From positions 1,240,001 to 1,304,000 of the forward strand of contig NZ_CP013909.1 of NCBI RefSeq assembly GCF_001507645.1: DNA of 64,000 nucleotides. The letters run 5' to 3'. Below are positions 44,001 to 52,104 of this stretch, piece after piece; position 1 is the stretch's first letter, and every line of letters starts with the position of its first letter. The notes under the pieces were generated by a model. The model ran no database searches. It saw nothing but the letters and a program-made list of their open reading frames with translations, and was not told the DNA's origin. Source of the DNA: Hymenobacter sedentarius (GTDB lineage Bacteria > Bacteroidota > Bacteroidia > Cytophagales > Hymenobacteraceae). Made by a program: the position numbers and the translations under genes.

Positions 44001-45150
44001 AATTAAAAGGCGGGCCCGAGCCGAAGGGCGACGAAGGCGTGCCCCCGGCAAAGCGCTGCTGCAGGGCGGCAGCCGAAGTCGGATAATCACTGGAACCCGA
44101 CGAGCCCAGTACCAGCAGCTCACCCTGGTGGTTCACCACGAGGCTGTGCGGAAAGTCGGTGCCGTTGCCGCCCAGGTAGGTGGCCCACACCCGCGCCGCC
44201 GGGCCCGTCGCGCTGGTGTTGTACTTGATGATGGCAATGTCAATCAGGGCCGCAAACGTGGTCTGGAAGGCCCCGGGGCTGGTGGGATAGCCCTCGCTGA
44301 AGGCAATGCCGCCCGAGTACATGTTGCCATCGTCGTCGTAAGTGGCCGTGAAGCCCCAGTTGTTGGCCGTGGAGCCGGTGTAGGATGCAAACACCACTAC
44401 CGGGTCGATGGTCAGCGGGCGGGAGGGGTCGTAGGTGCCCAGGGCGAAGCGCACCAGCTTGCCTGCCAGCACGTAGCGGCAGGCCACCGACTTGCGGCGG
44501 CCAGCGGCGTCGGTTTGCCAGGCCTGCGGGGCCCGCTCGGTCATGGTGCCCACGCTGGTGCGCACCAGCAGGTTGCCGGCGGGGTCCAGCGCCAGCCCGT
44601 CGGCGCCGTCGTGCCGCAGGGCAATGGCCGCGGGGTTGGCCCGGGGCGCCAGCTCAAAATCGTATTCCAGGTGCTGGTCGGCGCTTTCGTACACGCGGGC
44701 GCTCACGCCGGGCCACAGGCCGGCGTAGTGCAGCTCCCGAAAGCCGCGCACGTCGCGGACCCAGCGTCGGGCGTCGTTGCCGAGCAGGTAATTGCGGTGT
44801 TCGGCCGTGGGCGTTGCGGCGGTGAGGGTGGCCGGGGCGGCGCCTTCAAAATGCAGGGTCAGGGCGTGGCCGCGCACCGGGCCCTCGGCCGCGGTGCTGG
44901 GGCCGTCGTGCCTTAGTTGAGCCGGGCCACCGTTGGCAAGCAAGGAAAATGTCAGCCCATCGGCTTCGGCAAAGAGCCGGCCGCCGGGCAGGGGCGCGGC
45001 GTACCGCACGTGCGCGTCCCACTGGCCTTTGTTTTCGATAAATTCCAGGCTGCTCTCGGCCGGGCGGGGGTGCTCGCTGGCTTGCGCTAAGCTGGCAATG
45101 GCCAGGAAGGGTAGAAGGGAAGCAGCCTTAAAAAGTAGCGGTAGTTTCAT
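41086..45150 (-). CDS. Giant T9SS-secreted surface protein with Ig-like repeats and gliding-type C-terminal domain
   Basis: 1354 residues. The signal peptide ends LAIASLAQA. An N-terminal domain follows with ESSLEFIENKGQWDAHVRYA (DUF7948-type, often seen with SBBP beta-propeller repeats) and ITRLNANGSGLVASTYLGGS-type propeller repeats to about 750. Five tandem Ig-like units carry TPAGGTFSGPGVSG...GFVFTP (about 790-1190). A PKD-like unit is next (VVWDFGDGSKSSEVSPTHTY), and the C-terminal about 85 residues (NIITPNGDSQNQTFKI...GWVEVVR) are the gliding-motility-associated T9SS sorting domain. Probably a cell-surface adhesin or appendage; ligand unknown. Its paralogue lies directly upstream. Confidence 0.9.
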   Translation of the reverse strand: MKLPLLFKAASLLPFLAIASLAQASEHPRPAESSLEFIENKGQWDAHVRYAAPLPGGRLFAEADGLTFSLLANGGPAQLRHDGPSTAAEGPVRGHALTLHFEGAAPATLTAATPTAEHRNYLLGNDARRWVRDVRGFRELHYAGLWPGVSARVYESADQHLEYDFELAPRANPAAIALRHDGADGLALDPAGNLLVRTSVGTMTERAPQAWQTDAAGRRKSVACRYVLAGKLVRFALGTYDPSRPLTIDPVVVFASYTGSTANNWGFTATYDDDGNMYSGGIAFSEGYPTSPGAFQTTFAALIDIAIIKYNTSATGPAARVWATYLGGNGTDFPHSLVVNHQGELLVLGSSGSSDYPTSAAALQQRFAGGTPSSPFGSGPPFNSPTGSDLVITRLNANGSGLVASTYLGGSKNDGLLPLDIFLSPSGSTLQLAHNYGDAFRGDIQVDAADNVYIASHTMSDDFPLGTGFGRTYRGGSSDGVACKLTPTLSSLTWGGFLGGSGADAAYSIQIEPTSGDVYVAGGTISPDFPVTSGAYRTTRPGNVDGFAARIAANGASVLRATYVGTNAYDQAYFLQLGTDGGVYLLGQTLGAFTLTPGLFSTTNGTLFIQKLDASLGQSLLSTAFGSTDPANAGKVSVDPTAFLVDRCDRVYVCGWGGSSNRSGPDTYLANNGSTTRLPTTADAAQLTTDGSDFYLAQFAAGLTGMTYGTYYGSSSGAGEHVDGGTSRFDPRGIVYQAVCSCFARTGFPIPAGAHTYSTTNNSGTGQSSLCNNASFVFNFQPGTANAGADQEVCATAGPQPLVGTPAGGIWAGPGVSGSLATGFVFTPSVALVGLQTLTYTYISTGLCTTTDARRVAVGQPPAAVVISPLLQAAYCRPGPGLPPLPLVPLSATPAGGTFSGPGVSGSVATGFVFTPNQSTGTVQIVYTLNADGCVVQGTRDVTIGNGVSAGADQTLCAEAGAQALVGSPAGGTWSGPGVSGSVAAGFVFTPSAALVGPQTLTYTATSTGTCSNTATRLVTVTALPVLNFAPLPQPAYCLPVAGAPALPAVPLVATPAGGTFSGPGVSGSSATGYFFSPTLSAGTYQLVYTLSSNGCVLQASQPVTLTSPFTATVAADTVLCPGSTRPFALRGSPAGGTFTGPSVSGSAATGFVFTPSANLSGSVSLTYAVTRGGCTATATRRISVAVPPVLLASWQPVACPETRLAPLTLRFAVASSSGSTAPSVVWDFGDGSKSSEVSPTHTYATPGLYQPRVLVRYNQDRCDITATAPPVEVKARNIPNIITPNGDSQNQTFKIGPDCVPRLQVFSRWGQSVFESATYHDEWDAQGQPAGVYYYLLTYPDGHRLKGWVEVVR

Positions 45151-45190
45151 TCAAATCAATGAATAGGGATAAAGCAGAACCATAAAGGTA

Positions 45191-45231
45191 AAGCCCGAAA
45201 AATGGCGGGTCGCGTACCATTTTTCGGGCTT
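45191..45231 (-). terminator. Long hairpin between the two T9SS paralogues
   Basis: The perfect 15-bp stem AAGCCCGAAAAATGG / CCATTTTTCGGGCTT surrounds an 11-base loop. It lies 64 bp after the stop of the upstream paralogue (minus sense) and 41 bp before the next start. It likely ends or trims the first transcript. Confidence 0.65.
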
Positions 45232-45294
45232 GAGATAAAAGAGGGTCGCCCACAGGAATTGGGCTGAAATTCTCGCGGTTTTTAGCGGCCGGTA

Positions 45295-48200
45295 TTAGCG
45301 CCGCACTTCCACCCAGCCTTTCACCCGGCGGTCGTCGGCGTCGCGCAGCAGGTAGTAGTAGATACCGTCGGGCAGGCCGGAGGCGTCCCAGGTGTTGTGG
45401 TACTCGTCGGTCTGGTACACCCGCTGGCCCCAGCGCGAGTACACTTCCAGCGAGGCTGGGCGGCAGGTGAACAGAGGCCGGAAAGTCTGGTTTTTCTCGT
45501 CGCCGTTGGGCGTGATGATATTGGGAACGAACACCTCGCCGACTTCCACCGGCGAAAACCCCGTGAGCACCTGGCAGTTGCCGTAGCGCGCCGTGAGCGT
45601 GATGTGGTAGCTGCCGCCTTTCAGGTAGCGGTGGGTAGGGGTGGCTTCCGTGCTGGTGGGGCTGCCATCGCCAAAGTCCCAGCGGTAGGCGGCGTTGGGC
45701 ACCAGCAGCACGGGCGTGAGCGGAAGATCGAAGGGCGCGAGGCCCGCGTACTGGGGCGCCGCGGCGCACACCGGCAGGTTGAGGCCCACGTTTTGGGTCG
45801 AAGTGGGCGTGAGCACCACGGTGCGGGTGGCGCTAACCTGGCAGGGGCCCTGCGCCACGGTGTAGGTGAGCGGGAAAATGCCGCCCCGGTTGTTGGTGTT
45901 GGGTGGGGTGAAAAAGCCGCTGGCCGTCACCCCGTTGCCGGTCCAGGTACCGCCCGCGGGAAGCTGGCCCCGCAGCTGAAACGGCTGGCGCAGGTCGGCG
46001 CAGAGCGTGGTGTCACGCCCGGGCGTCACGGTGGGCGGCCGGCTCACCGTCACCTGCTGGCTGATAACGCCGCAGCCCAACGAGTCGGAGACGGCATACG
46101 AAATGGTGTGGGTGCCCGCGCCGGCCGCGGCCGGGTCGAAGCGCCCGCCCGCCACGCCCGGCCCGCTAAACGTGCCGCCGGCCGGCGTGGCCGTGAGGGC
46201 CACCGCCGGCTGCGTAATGCACTGCGGCGGCACCGGGGCCAGCGTGGGCACTATGGCCGGCGCCACCAGGTAGCGCACGGCCCGGGTGCTGAGGCAGGTG
46301 CCGGTAGAAGCCACCGTGTAGCTGATGACGTACTGCCCGGCGCCCACGGCGGTGGGCACAAAGCGGTAGCCACCGCCCGGAATGGCTTGCACGCCCGGCC
46401 CGCTCCACACGCCGCCCGCCGGGGTGCCGCCCAGCGTCACGGCCCCGTCGTTCACGCACACGTAGCGCCGGGGCCCGGGGTCGGCCTGTATCACTTCAAA
46501 GTTCATTTTGAAAGCGCCGTTGTTGCAGCGCGCGCTGCCGTTGCGAGAGGTGTAGCTGCCCGCGCCCGGCGGCACCGGAAAGCCCACCGGCCCCCCGCCG
46601 CAACTGGCGCACATGGCCTGGTAGACAATGCCGCGCTTGTCAAACCGCGACGTGCCACCGTCCACGTGGTCGGGCGGGCCGCCCAGCTGCCCAAAGAAGG
46701 TAGCGTAGTCGAGCTTGGTCATGCCCGCCCCAAATTGAGCCAGGTAAAAGTCCGAGCCGTCGGTAGTGGGCTGTACGCCGGTGGCGGTGACGGGCAGGCC
46801 GCTGGTGGTGCCGCCGAGGTAGTCGCCGTTGTCGACGCCGCCCCAGCCGCTGATGTACACCCGCTCGCATTCGTCGACCAGGAAGGCGGTGGGCACCAGG
46901 TTGGGCCCGTTGCCGGCCCCGCCGCGGCTGCCAAAGGCCGTGCTGTAAAGGCTGGCCGTGAGGTCGGGGTTGAGCTTTTGAATAAACTGCGGGCCGCCGG
47001 CCGTGCCGTACAAGCCGGGCGTGATGGGAAACTGCCCCAGCGTTTGCCCCAGCAGGTAGGCGTTGCCGGCCGCGTCGAGCTGCAGAAAATAGGCTTGGTC
47101 GTAGCCGCTCGTGCCGGTGTACGTGGCGCGCTCCACCGCGCGGCCGTCGGTGCTGATGCGGGCCGCAAACCCATCGGCAATGCCCCCCAGCGGGCTGCTG
47201 CGGTAGGCTCCGGCCGTGGCCGGAAAGTTGGTCGAGGTAGTGCCGCCGCACACGTACACGCGGCCCTGAGCATCAAGCTGTATCGAGTAGGCGGCATCGG
47301 CCCCACTCCCCCCGAAAATACCGCCCCACTGCATAAAAAGCGACGGTGTGAGTTTGCACACAAGAACATTATAGCCAGGACCTTGTGCCAAAAATCTATC
47401 TAGCGGATTTCCCTGGCTCCCTAGAAAGACATCGCGCGAGTTTGTGGTGGAAGCAATGTAGATGTTGCCCGCCCCATCGAGCACTACATCCCCACGAAAA
47501 GTATCGCCGTAGTTGGCGGCCAGCGCGCCGTCAGCTAATACCCCGTCGTTGCCATTTCCGCCGATATAGGTGCTGGCTAGCAGCGCGCTGCCGTCGGCGC
47601 TGAGGCGGCTCACCACGATGTCCGAGCCGTTGGGCATGTCATACGGCGTCCGCCCGGCCCGGAAGGGGTCAAGCGGCGTGCCTCTGTAAAAGAGCCGTTG
47701 GTGGGCCCCGGCCGTGGTGGGGAAGTTGGTCGACGACGTACTGCCCATAATCACCAGCTCGTTCTGGGCGTTCACCACCAAGCTGTGGGGGAAGTCGGCG
47801 CTGTTGCCGCCCAGGTAGGTGGCCCACACCCGCGCCGCCGGCCCGGTTGCCGTGGTGTTGTACTTGATAAGGGCCATGTCCATCGCACTGCTGAAGCTGG
47901 TGCGGTAGGCGCCCGGCGTGGCCGGGAAAGTGCCGCCGTAGTTATCGAACACAATGCCGCCCGAGTACAGGTTGCCGGCGTTGTCGTAGGTCGCCGTGAA
48001 GCCCCAGTTGTCGGCCGTTGAGCCGGTTAAGGTGGCAAACAGCACGGTGGGGTCAATGGTCAGGGCCCGGGATTTGTCGTAGGCACCCAGCGCGAAGCGC
48101 ACGGTGCTGCCAGCCAGCACGTAGCGGCAGGCCACAGGCTGGCGCACGCCGGCCGCCGTGGTTTGCCAGGCTTTCGGGGCCAGCTCGGTGGTGCTGCCCA

Positions 48201-48843
48201 CCGTGGTGCGCACCAGCAGGTTGCCGGCCGCGTCCAGGGTCAATGACGTGGCGCCCTCGTAGCGCAGGGCCACTTGGGCGGGGTTGGCGTGGGGCGCCAA
48301 CTCCATGTCGTACTCCAGGTGCTGGCCGGTGTTTTCGTACAGCGTCAGGCCGATGCCGGTCCACAGGCCGGCGTAGTGCAGGCGCCGGAACGCGCCCACG
48401 TGGCGTGCCCACCGCCGCTCGTCGCTGCCCACAAAGTAGTTGCGTTCCCCGGCCGTGGGCGTCTCGGCAGTGAGGCGAACGCGGGGGCTGGCTTTCTCAA
48501 AATGCACGGTGTAGGCGTGGGCCGCAAAGCTGGAGCTGGCTCCACTTGGGCTGGCGGCCGTTTTGTTGGCCGTGCCCCCGCCGCCATGGTGGTTGCTCAT
48601 GAGGGCCGCGTCTACAAAAGCGTAGGTGAGGGCATCGGCTTGCACGAAGAGCCGGCCGGCCGGCAACGCGGCCTCGTACCGCACGCGGCGGTCCCACTGC
48701 CCCTTGTTCTGAATAAACTCGAGGCTGGCCGCGGCCGGCTCCACCGAAGCGGGGCGGGCCGGTGCCGCCTGCGCCGGCTGCAATGCCAGTAGTAAAAGCA
48801 AGACCAGAAGACGTTGGTAGACAGCGCGGAAAAGTGGAGCCAT
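45295..48843 (-). CDS. Giant T9SS-secreted surface protein, paralogue with fewer Ig-like units
   Basis: 1182 residues with the same plan as the gene at 41086: a signal peptide (LLVLLLLLALQPAQA), SLEFIQNKGQWDRRVRYEA, propeller repeats (VVSRLSADGSALLASTYIGG), then three Ig-like units (GTPAGGVWSGPGVQ, ATPAGGTFSGPGVAGG, LPAGGTWTGNGVTAS). A PKD-like unit (YRWDFGDGSPTSTEATPTHR) and the C-terminal sorting domain (NIITPNGDEKNQTFRP...GWVEVRR) follow. The mature N-terminus would be Ala, so it is an exception to the Gln pattern. The two proteins are similar along their length, so they arose by tandem duplication; the Ig count differs (five versus three). Confidence 0.9.
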   Translation of the reverse strand: MAPLFRAVYQRLLVLLLLLALQPAQAAPARPASVEPAAASLEFIQNKGQWDRRVRYEAALPAGRLFVQADALTYAFVDAALMSNHHGGGGTANKTAASPSGASSSFAAHAYTVHFEKASPRVRLTAETPTAGERNYFVGSDERRWARHVGAFRRLHYAGLWTGIGLTLYENTGQHLEYDMELAPHANPAQVALRYEGATSLTLDAAGNLLVRTTVGSTTELAPKAWQTTAAGVRQPVACRYVLAGSTVRFALGAYDKSRALTIDPTVLFATLTGSTADNWGFTATYDNAGNLYSGGIVFDNYGGTFPATPGAYRTSFSSAMDMALIKYNTTATGPAARVWATYLGGNSADFPHSLVVNAQNELVIMGSTSSTNFPTTAGAHQRLFYRGTPLDPFRAGRTPYDMPNGSDIVVSRLSADGSALLASTYIGGNGNDGVLADGALAANYGDTFRGDVVLDGAGNIYIASTTNSRDVFLGSQGNPLDRFLAQGPGYNVLVCKLTPSLFMQWGGIFGGSGADAAYSIQLDAQGRVYVCGGTTSTNFPATAGAYRSSPLGGIADGFAARISTDGRAVERATYTGTSGYDQAYFLQLDAAGNAYLLGQTLGQFPITPGLYGTAGGPQFIQKLNPDLTASLYSTAFGSRGGAGNGPNLVPTAFLVDECERVYISGWGGVDNGDYLGGTTSGLPVTATGVQPTTDGSDFYLAQFGAGMTKLDYATFFGQLGGPPDHVDGGTSRFDKRGIVYQAMCASCGGGPVGFPVPPGAGSYTSRNGSARCNNGAFKMNFEVIQADPGPRRYVCVNDGAVTLGGTPAGGVWSGPGVQAIPGGGYRFVPTAVGAGQYVISYTVASTGTCLSTRAVRYLVAPAIVPTLAPVPPQCITQPAVALTATPAGGTFSGPGVAGGRFDPAAAGAGTHTISYAVSDSLGCGVISQQVTVSRPPTVTPGRDTTLCADLRQPFQLRGQLPAGGTWTGNGVTASGFFTPPNTNNRGGIFPLTYTVAQGPCQVSATRTVVLTPTSTQNVGLNLPVCAAAPQYAGLAPFDLPLTPVLLVPNAAYRWDFGDGSPTSTEATPTHRYLKGGSYHITLTARYGNCQVLTGFSPVEVGEVFVPNIITPNGDEKNQTFRPLFTCRPASLEVYSRWGQRVYQTDEYHNTWDASGLPDGIYYYLLRDADDRRVKGWVEVRR

Positions 48844-49062
48844 ATAAGCGCGGAAAGCAGGAAAGAGGGGAAGTGGAAATTGTGAGCAGCCGGCGCAAAA
48901 CGTGAAAATGCCCTGCGGCCAAACGGCGGCCGTGCAAATTTCATGCAGGCCTGGGCTCGGGTATCATTCCAGGCAGAGCTTATTGGATTCAAAGCCCGCT
49001 TGGGCGTGGGGATTGAAAGATAAATAAACTTTTGGCCGGCTGCGGCCTTCAAGCTCGGCCGC

Positions 49063-49070
49063 TACCTTTG
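49063..49070 (+). promoter_or_regulatory. Bacteroidota -7 promoter element (TACCTTTG)
   Basis: Exact TAnnTTTG match 20 bp upstream of the GTG start of the membrane-anchored phosphatase-fold gene, implying a short leader. Confidence 0.6.
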
Positions 49071-49090
49071 CGGCCCCTGTTGCTCGTGCC

Positions 49091-50275
49091 GTGCGCCGCT
49101 CTTTTGCCTTTAAAATTACGTTGCTCACCCTGGGCTGGCTGTTGCTGGCCATTGCCTGCGAGCAGGTGCCCGCCAGCGCGTTCTGGCCTGTGGTGTTCGG
49201 GGCTCTCACCACACCTATTGCCCTGGCCCTCACGGCTCTGTTGGCCCTATACTGGCTGCGGCGCAATTGGCGGGTGGCGGTGCTGCCCATATTAGCCTTG
49301 GGGCTTACCTGGCCCCACGTGCAGCGCGGCCTGCCGCTGCATCCTACGCATCTGGCCGATGCGGTGCAAGCCAGGCAGGTGCAGCTGACCGGTGGAAAAA
49401 CCCTGCACACGTCTTTTCTGACGCGGCGTTCTGCCGGCAATGTGCTGCTGCTCTCGTCCAACGTGCGCATTTTCAACGTGTATTCACAGCTGCGCGACGC
49501 CAACAATGCCTCGTCCAAAGACTTCATCCGCTGGCTGGCCCAGAGCCCAGCCGATGTGCTGTGCCTGCAGGAGTACTACAACGAGCCCCATGGCTCCCGC
49601 GACGACAAGAACATCTTCCAAACCGACGACCAGCTGGGGCGCGGCAGCGGCCGCCACTCGTTCGTGTCGGTCACGCTCACCAACGGCATCGGCGCCGAGT
49701 TTGGGCTGGCTATTTTCTCGCGCTTTCCCATCGTGCGGCGCGGCACCATCCCTTTTGGCCGGCTCTCGCAAAACCACGCCATGTGGGCTGACCTGGCCCG
49801 GCCCGCCAACCGCACCGGCCGGAACCGGCCCGATACCATTCGCGTGTTCAACCTGCACCTGCAAAGCATGAGCATGGCCGAAACCGACATCGTGGCCGCC
49901 ACCGAAAGCCGCACCGGCCTGCGCCAGAAAGCGCCCAACCTGCTGCGGCGTTTCCGCAACGGGGCCAAAGCGCGCGGCGCCCAGATTGATACCGTGCTGG
50001 CCCACGTGGCCCGCTCACCCTACCCCGTGCTGCTGGCCGGCGACCTCAACGACCTGCCCTATTCCTACCCCTACGACCAGCTGGCCGACCACCTCCAGAA
50101 TGCCTGGGCCACCGTGGGCACCGGCATCGGGGCTACCTACAACGGCAAGCTGCCGGGCCTGCGCATCGACCAGCAGTTTGCCAGCCCGCAGTGGGAAGTG
50201 CTGGGCTGCCGGGTGCACCGCGAAATCACGTGGAGCGACCATTTTCCGGTGGAAGGACTCTATCAGCTGCGCTGA
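49091..50275 (+). CDS. Membrane-anchored endonuclease/exonuclease/phosphatase family protein
   Basis: 394 residues from GTG. Two or three N-terminal membrane helices (about 8-75: ITLLTLGWLLLAIACEQV, ALALTALLALYWLR) precede the EEP domain (about 115-394). Catalytic motifs are intact: SSNVRIFNVY, DVLCLQEYYN, FNLHLQS, LLAGDLNDLPYSYPY, RIDQQFAS and SDHFPVEG. EEP members cut phosphodiesters in nucleic acids, inositol phosphates or sphingolipids; orientation with the domain outside the cytoplasm is likely, so a lipid or extracellular nucleic-acid substrate is possible. The exact substrate is unknown. A type B repeat starts 5 bp after the stop. Confidence 0.87.
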   Translation: MRRSFAFKITLLTLGWLLLAIACEQVPASAFWPVVFGALTTPIALALTALLALYWLRRNWRVAVLPILALGLTWPHVQRGLPLHPTHLADAVQARQVQLTGGKTLHTSFLTRRSAGNVLLLSSNVRIFNVYSQLRDANNASSKDFIRWLAQSPADVLCLQEYYNEPHGSRDDKNIFQTDDQLGRGSGRHSFVSVTLTNGIGAEFGLAIFSRFPIVRRGTIPFGRLSQNHAMWADLARPANRTGRNRPDTIRVFNLHLQSMSMAETDIVAATESRTGLRQKAPNLLRRFRNGAKARGAQIDTVLAHVARSPYPVLLAGDLNDLPYSYPYDQLADHLQNAWATVGTGIGATYNGKLPGLRIDQQFASPQWEVLGCRVHREITWSDHFPVEGLYQLR

Positions 50276-50280
50276 ACGAA

Positions 50281-50480
50281 AACTCCCCTCCTCAGTTGAG
50301 GAGGGGACGCTCAACTGCCAAGTTGAGCCGGGGTGGTTGCGGACGTTGAACCAAAGGTCGGCGTAGGCAACGATGCCCGAACGATTTCAGCCCAATTCGT
50401 TCTACCCTCGTTCAACGACCGCAACCACCCCCGTCCGAGCCTGTGGCTCGAACATCCCCTCCTTCGTAAGGAGGGGAGTT
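50281..50480. repeat. Palindromic intergenic repeat, type B, copy 2
   Basis: 200 bp, ends AACTCCCCTCCT and AGGAGGGGAGTT. Two internal hairpins per arm continue into GGTGGTTGC...GCAACCACC and CGTTGAAC/GTTCAACG pairing, giving a cruciform-like map. It fills the whole gap between the EEP gene and the cysS promoter. Confidence 0.85.
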
Positions 50481-50490
50481 TTCCTCCCGC

Positions 50491-50498
50491 TACCTTTG
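50491..50498 (+). promoter_or_regulatory. Bacteroidota -7 promoter element (TACCTTTG) immediately before cysS
   Basis: Exact TAnnTTTG match whose last base is only 4 bp from the cysS ATG, so transcription should begin at or next to the start codon. It lies 10 bp after the type B repeat. Confidence 0.6.
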
Positions 50499-50502
50499 CA
50501 TC

Positions 50503-51987
50503 ATGCCGCTCTCGCTTTATAACACGCTTACCCGCAAGAAAGAAGAATTCCAGCCCGTGCACGCGCCCCAGGTGGGCGTGTACCTGTGCGGCCCCACCGT
50601 ATACAGCGAAGCCCACCTGGGCAACGCCCGCGGCCCGGTGGTGTTTGATGTGCTCACGCGCTACCTGCGCTACCTGGGCTACCAGGTGCGCTACGTGCGC
50701 AACATCACCGACGTGGGCCACCTCGAAAGCGACGCCGACACCGGCGAAGACAAGATGGAAAAAGCCGCCCGCGCGGCCCGCGTCGAGCCCATGCAGGTGG
50801 CCCAGCACTTCGCCAACCGCTACCGCCAGAACATGCTGGCCCTGGGCTGCTTGCCGCCCGATATTGAGCCCCAGGCCAGCGGCCACATCACCGAGCAAAT
50901 TGGGCTGATTGAGGAAATCGTGGCCAACGGCTTCGGCTACGAAGTCAACGGCTCGGTGTATTTCGACGTGCCCAGGTACAACGAGGCCCACCGCTACGGC
51001 AAGCTCTCGAACCGCAGCATTGAAGACCAACTGGGCGGCACCCGCGATACCCTGGCTGGCCAGGACGAAAAGCGCAGCCCCCTCGACTTTGCCCTTTGGA
51101 AAAAGGCCGCGCCCGAGCACATCATGCGCTGGCCGTCGCCCTGGGGCGAGGGCTTCCCCGGCTGGCACCTCGAGTGCTCGGCCATGAGCCGCAAGTACCT
51201 CGGCGACCTGTCCGACATCCACGGCGGCGGCCTCGACCTCATGTTTCCGCACCACGAGTGCGAAATCGCGCAGTGCCAGGCCAGCCACACCCACACCGAC
51301 GAGTCGCGGGTGTGGATGCACAACAACATGATTACCGTGAACGGCACCAAGATGAGCAAGAGCCTGGGCAACTTCGTGTTGCTGGGCGAGATGTTCAAGG
51401 GGCCGGCCGGGCCGCTGGTGCAGGGCTACTCGCCCATGGTGGTGCGCTTCTTCCTGTTGCAGGCTCACTACCGCTCGCCCGTCGACGTGAGCGACGACGC
51501 CCTGCAGGCCGCCCGCAAAGGCTACCGCAAGCTGATGAATGGCCTGCGCCTGCTCGAGAAGCTGGTGCCCACCAGCGACGAGGCCAAACTGCCCGGCGAC
51601 GCCGACCTGCGCAAGCTCATGGCCGACCTGTTCGCGGGCCTCGAAGACGACCTGAACACGGCCCGCAGCATCGCGAGCCTGTTCAACCTGCTGCGCAAGT
51701 TCAACACCTTGGCCACCACTCCGGCCGCGCTGGCCGAAGTGTCGGGCGCGGTGCTGGCCGAGGCCGTGGCCGCCTACCGCACCCTCGTGGTCGACATTCT
51801 GGGCTTGCAGGACGAGCCGCGGGCCAACGCCGAGCAACTGCTGGAGCTCACGCTCAGCTTTTATTCCGAAGCCAAAGCCGACAAGGCCTACGACAAAGTA
51901 GATTTGATTCGGGCCGCGCTCAAAGGGCAGGGCATCGTCATTAAAGACACCAAAGCCGGCGTGGAGTGGGCCTACAGCGAGGAATAA
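50503..51987 (+). CDS. cysS: Cysteinyl-tRNA synthetase
   Basis: 494 residues. Charges tRNA(Cys) with cysteine. The class I signature is HLGN in [16 protein letters not shown], and KMSKS is intact in [11 protein letters not shown]. Zinc ligands are visible: Cys in YLCGPTVY, Cys in WHLECSAMS and His/Glu in [10 protein letters not shown]. The C-terminal helical anticodon-binding part ([20 protein letters not shown]) is present; full length. The transcript may be leaderless (see the -7 element). A type C repeat begins 8 bp after the stop. Confidence 0.97.
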   Translation: MPLSLYNTLTRKKEEFQPVHAPQVGVYLCGPTVYSEAHLGNARGPVVFDVLTRYLRYLGYQVRYVRNITDVGHLESDADTGEDKMEKAARAARVEPMQVAQHFANRYRQNMLALGCLPPDIEPQASGHITEQIGLIEEIVANGFGYEVNGSVYFDVPRYNEAHRYGKLSNRSIEDQLGGTRDTLAGQDEKRSPLDFALWKKAAPEHIMRWPSPWGEGFPGWHLECSAMSRKYLGDLSDIHGGGLDLMFPHHECEIAQCQASHTHTDESRVWMHNNMITVNGTKMSKSLGNFVLLGEMFKGPAGPLVQGYSPMVVRFFLLQAHYRSPVDVSDDALQAARKGYRKLMNGLRLLEKLVPTSDEAKLPGDADLRKLMADLFAGLEDDLNTARSIASLFNLLRKFNTLATTPAALAEVSGAVLAEAVAAYRTLVVDILGLQDEPRANAEQLLELTLSFYSEAKADKAYDKVDLIRAALKGQGIVIKDTKAGVEWAYSEE

Positions 51988-51995
51988 GGAATTTT

Positions 51996-52097
51996 GTCAT
52001 GCTGACGCAGGAAGCATCTTATCACGGCTGCTTTCGTCAGATTTAGTAAGCTATTGCAGCGCAGGCGTGATAAGGTCCTTCGCAAGCTCAGGATGAC
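51996..52097. repeat. Palindromic intergenic repeat, type C, copy 2 (diverged)
   Basis: Left arm 51996-52026 (GTCATGCTGA...GAAGCATCTTATCACG) and right arm 52066-52097, which is similar when reversed (GTCATCCTGAGC...AAGGACCTTATCACG). They surround a 39-bp centre. The arms are more diverged than in copy 1. The right end overlaps the upstream alternative ATG (52093) of the next gene. Confidence 0.75.
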
Positions 52098-52104
52098 CCT
52101 TTTA

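Noticed and set aside
43780..44916. 378-codon + strand ORF opposite the first T9SS paralogue
   Set aside because: Shadow of the real gene; same composition problem.
45397..47403. 668-codon + strand ORF opposite the second T9SS paralogue
   Set aside because: Low-complexity Gly/Ala/Arg/His composition and a full overlap with a well-supported gene.
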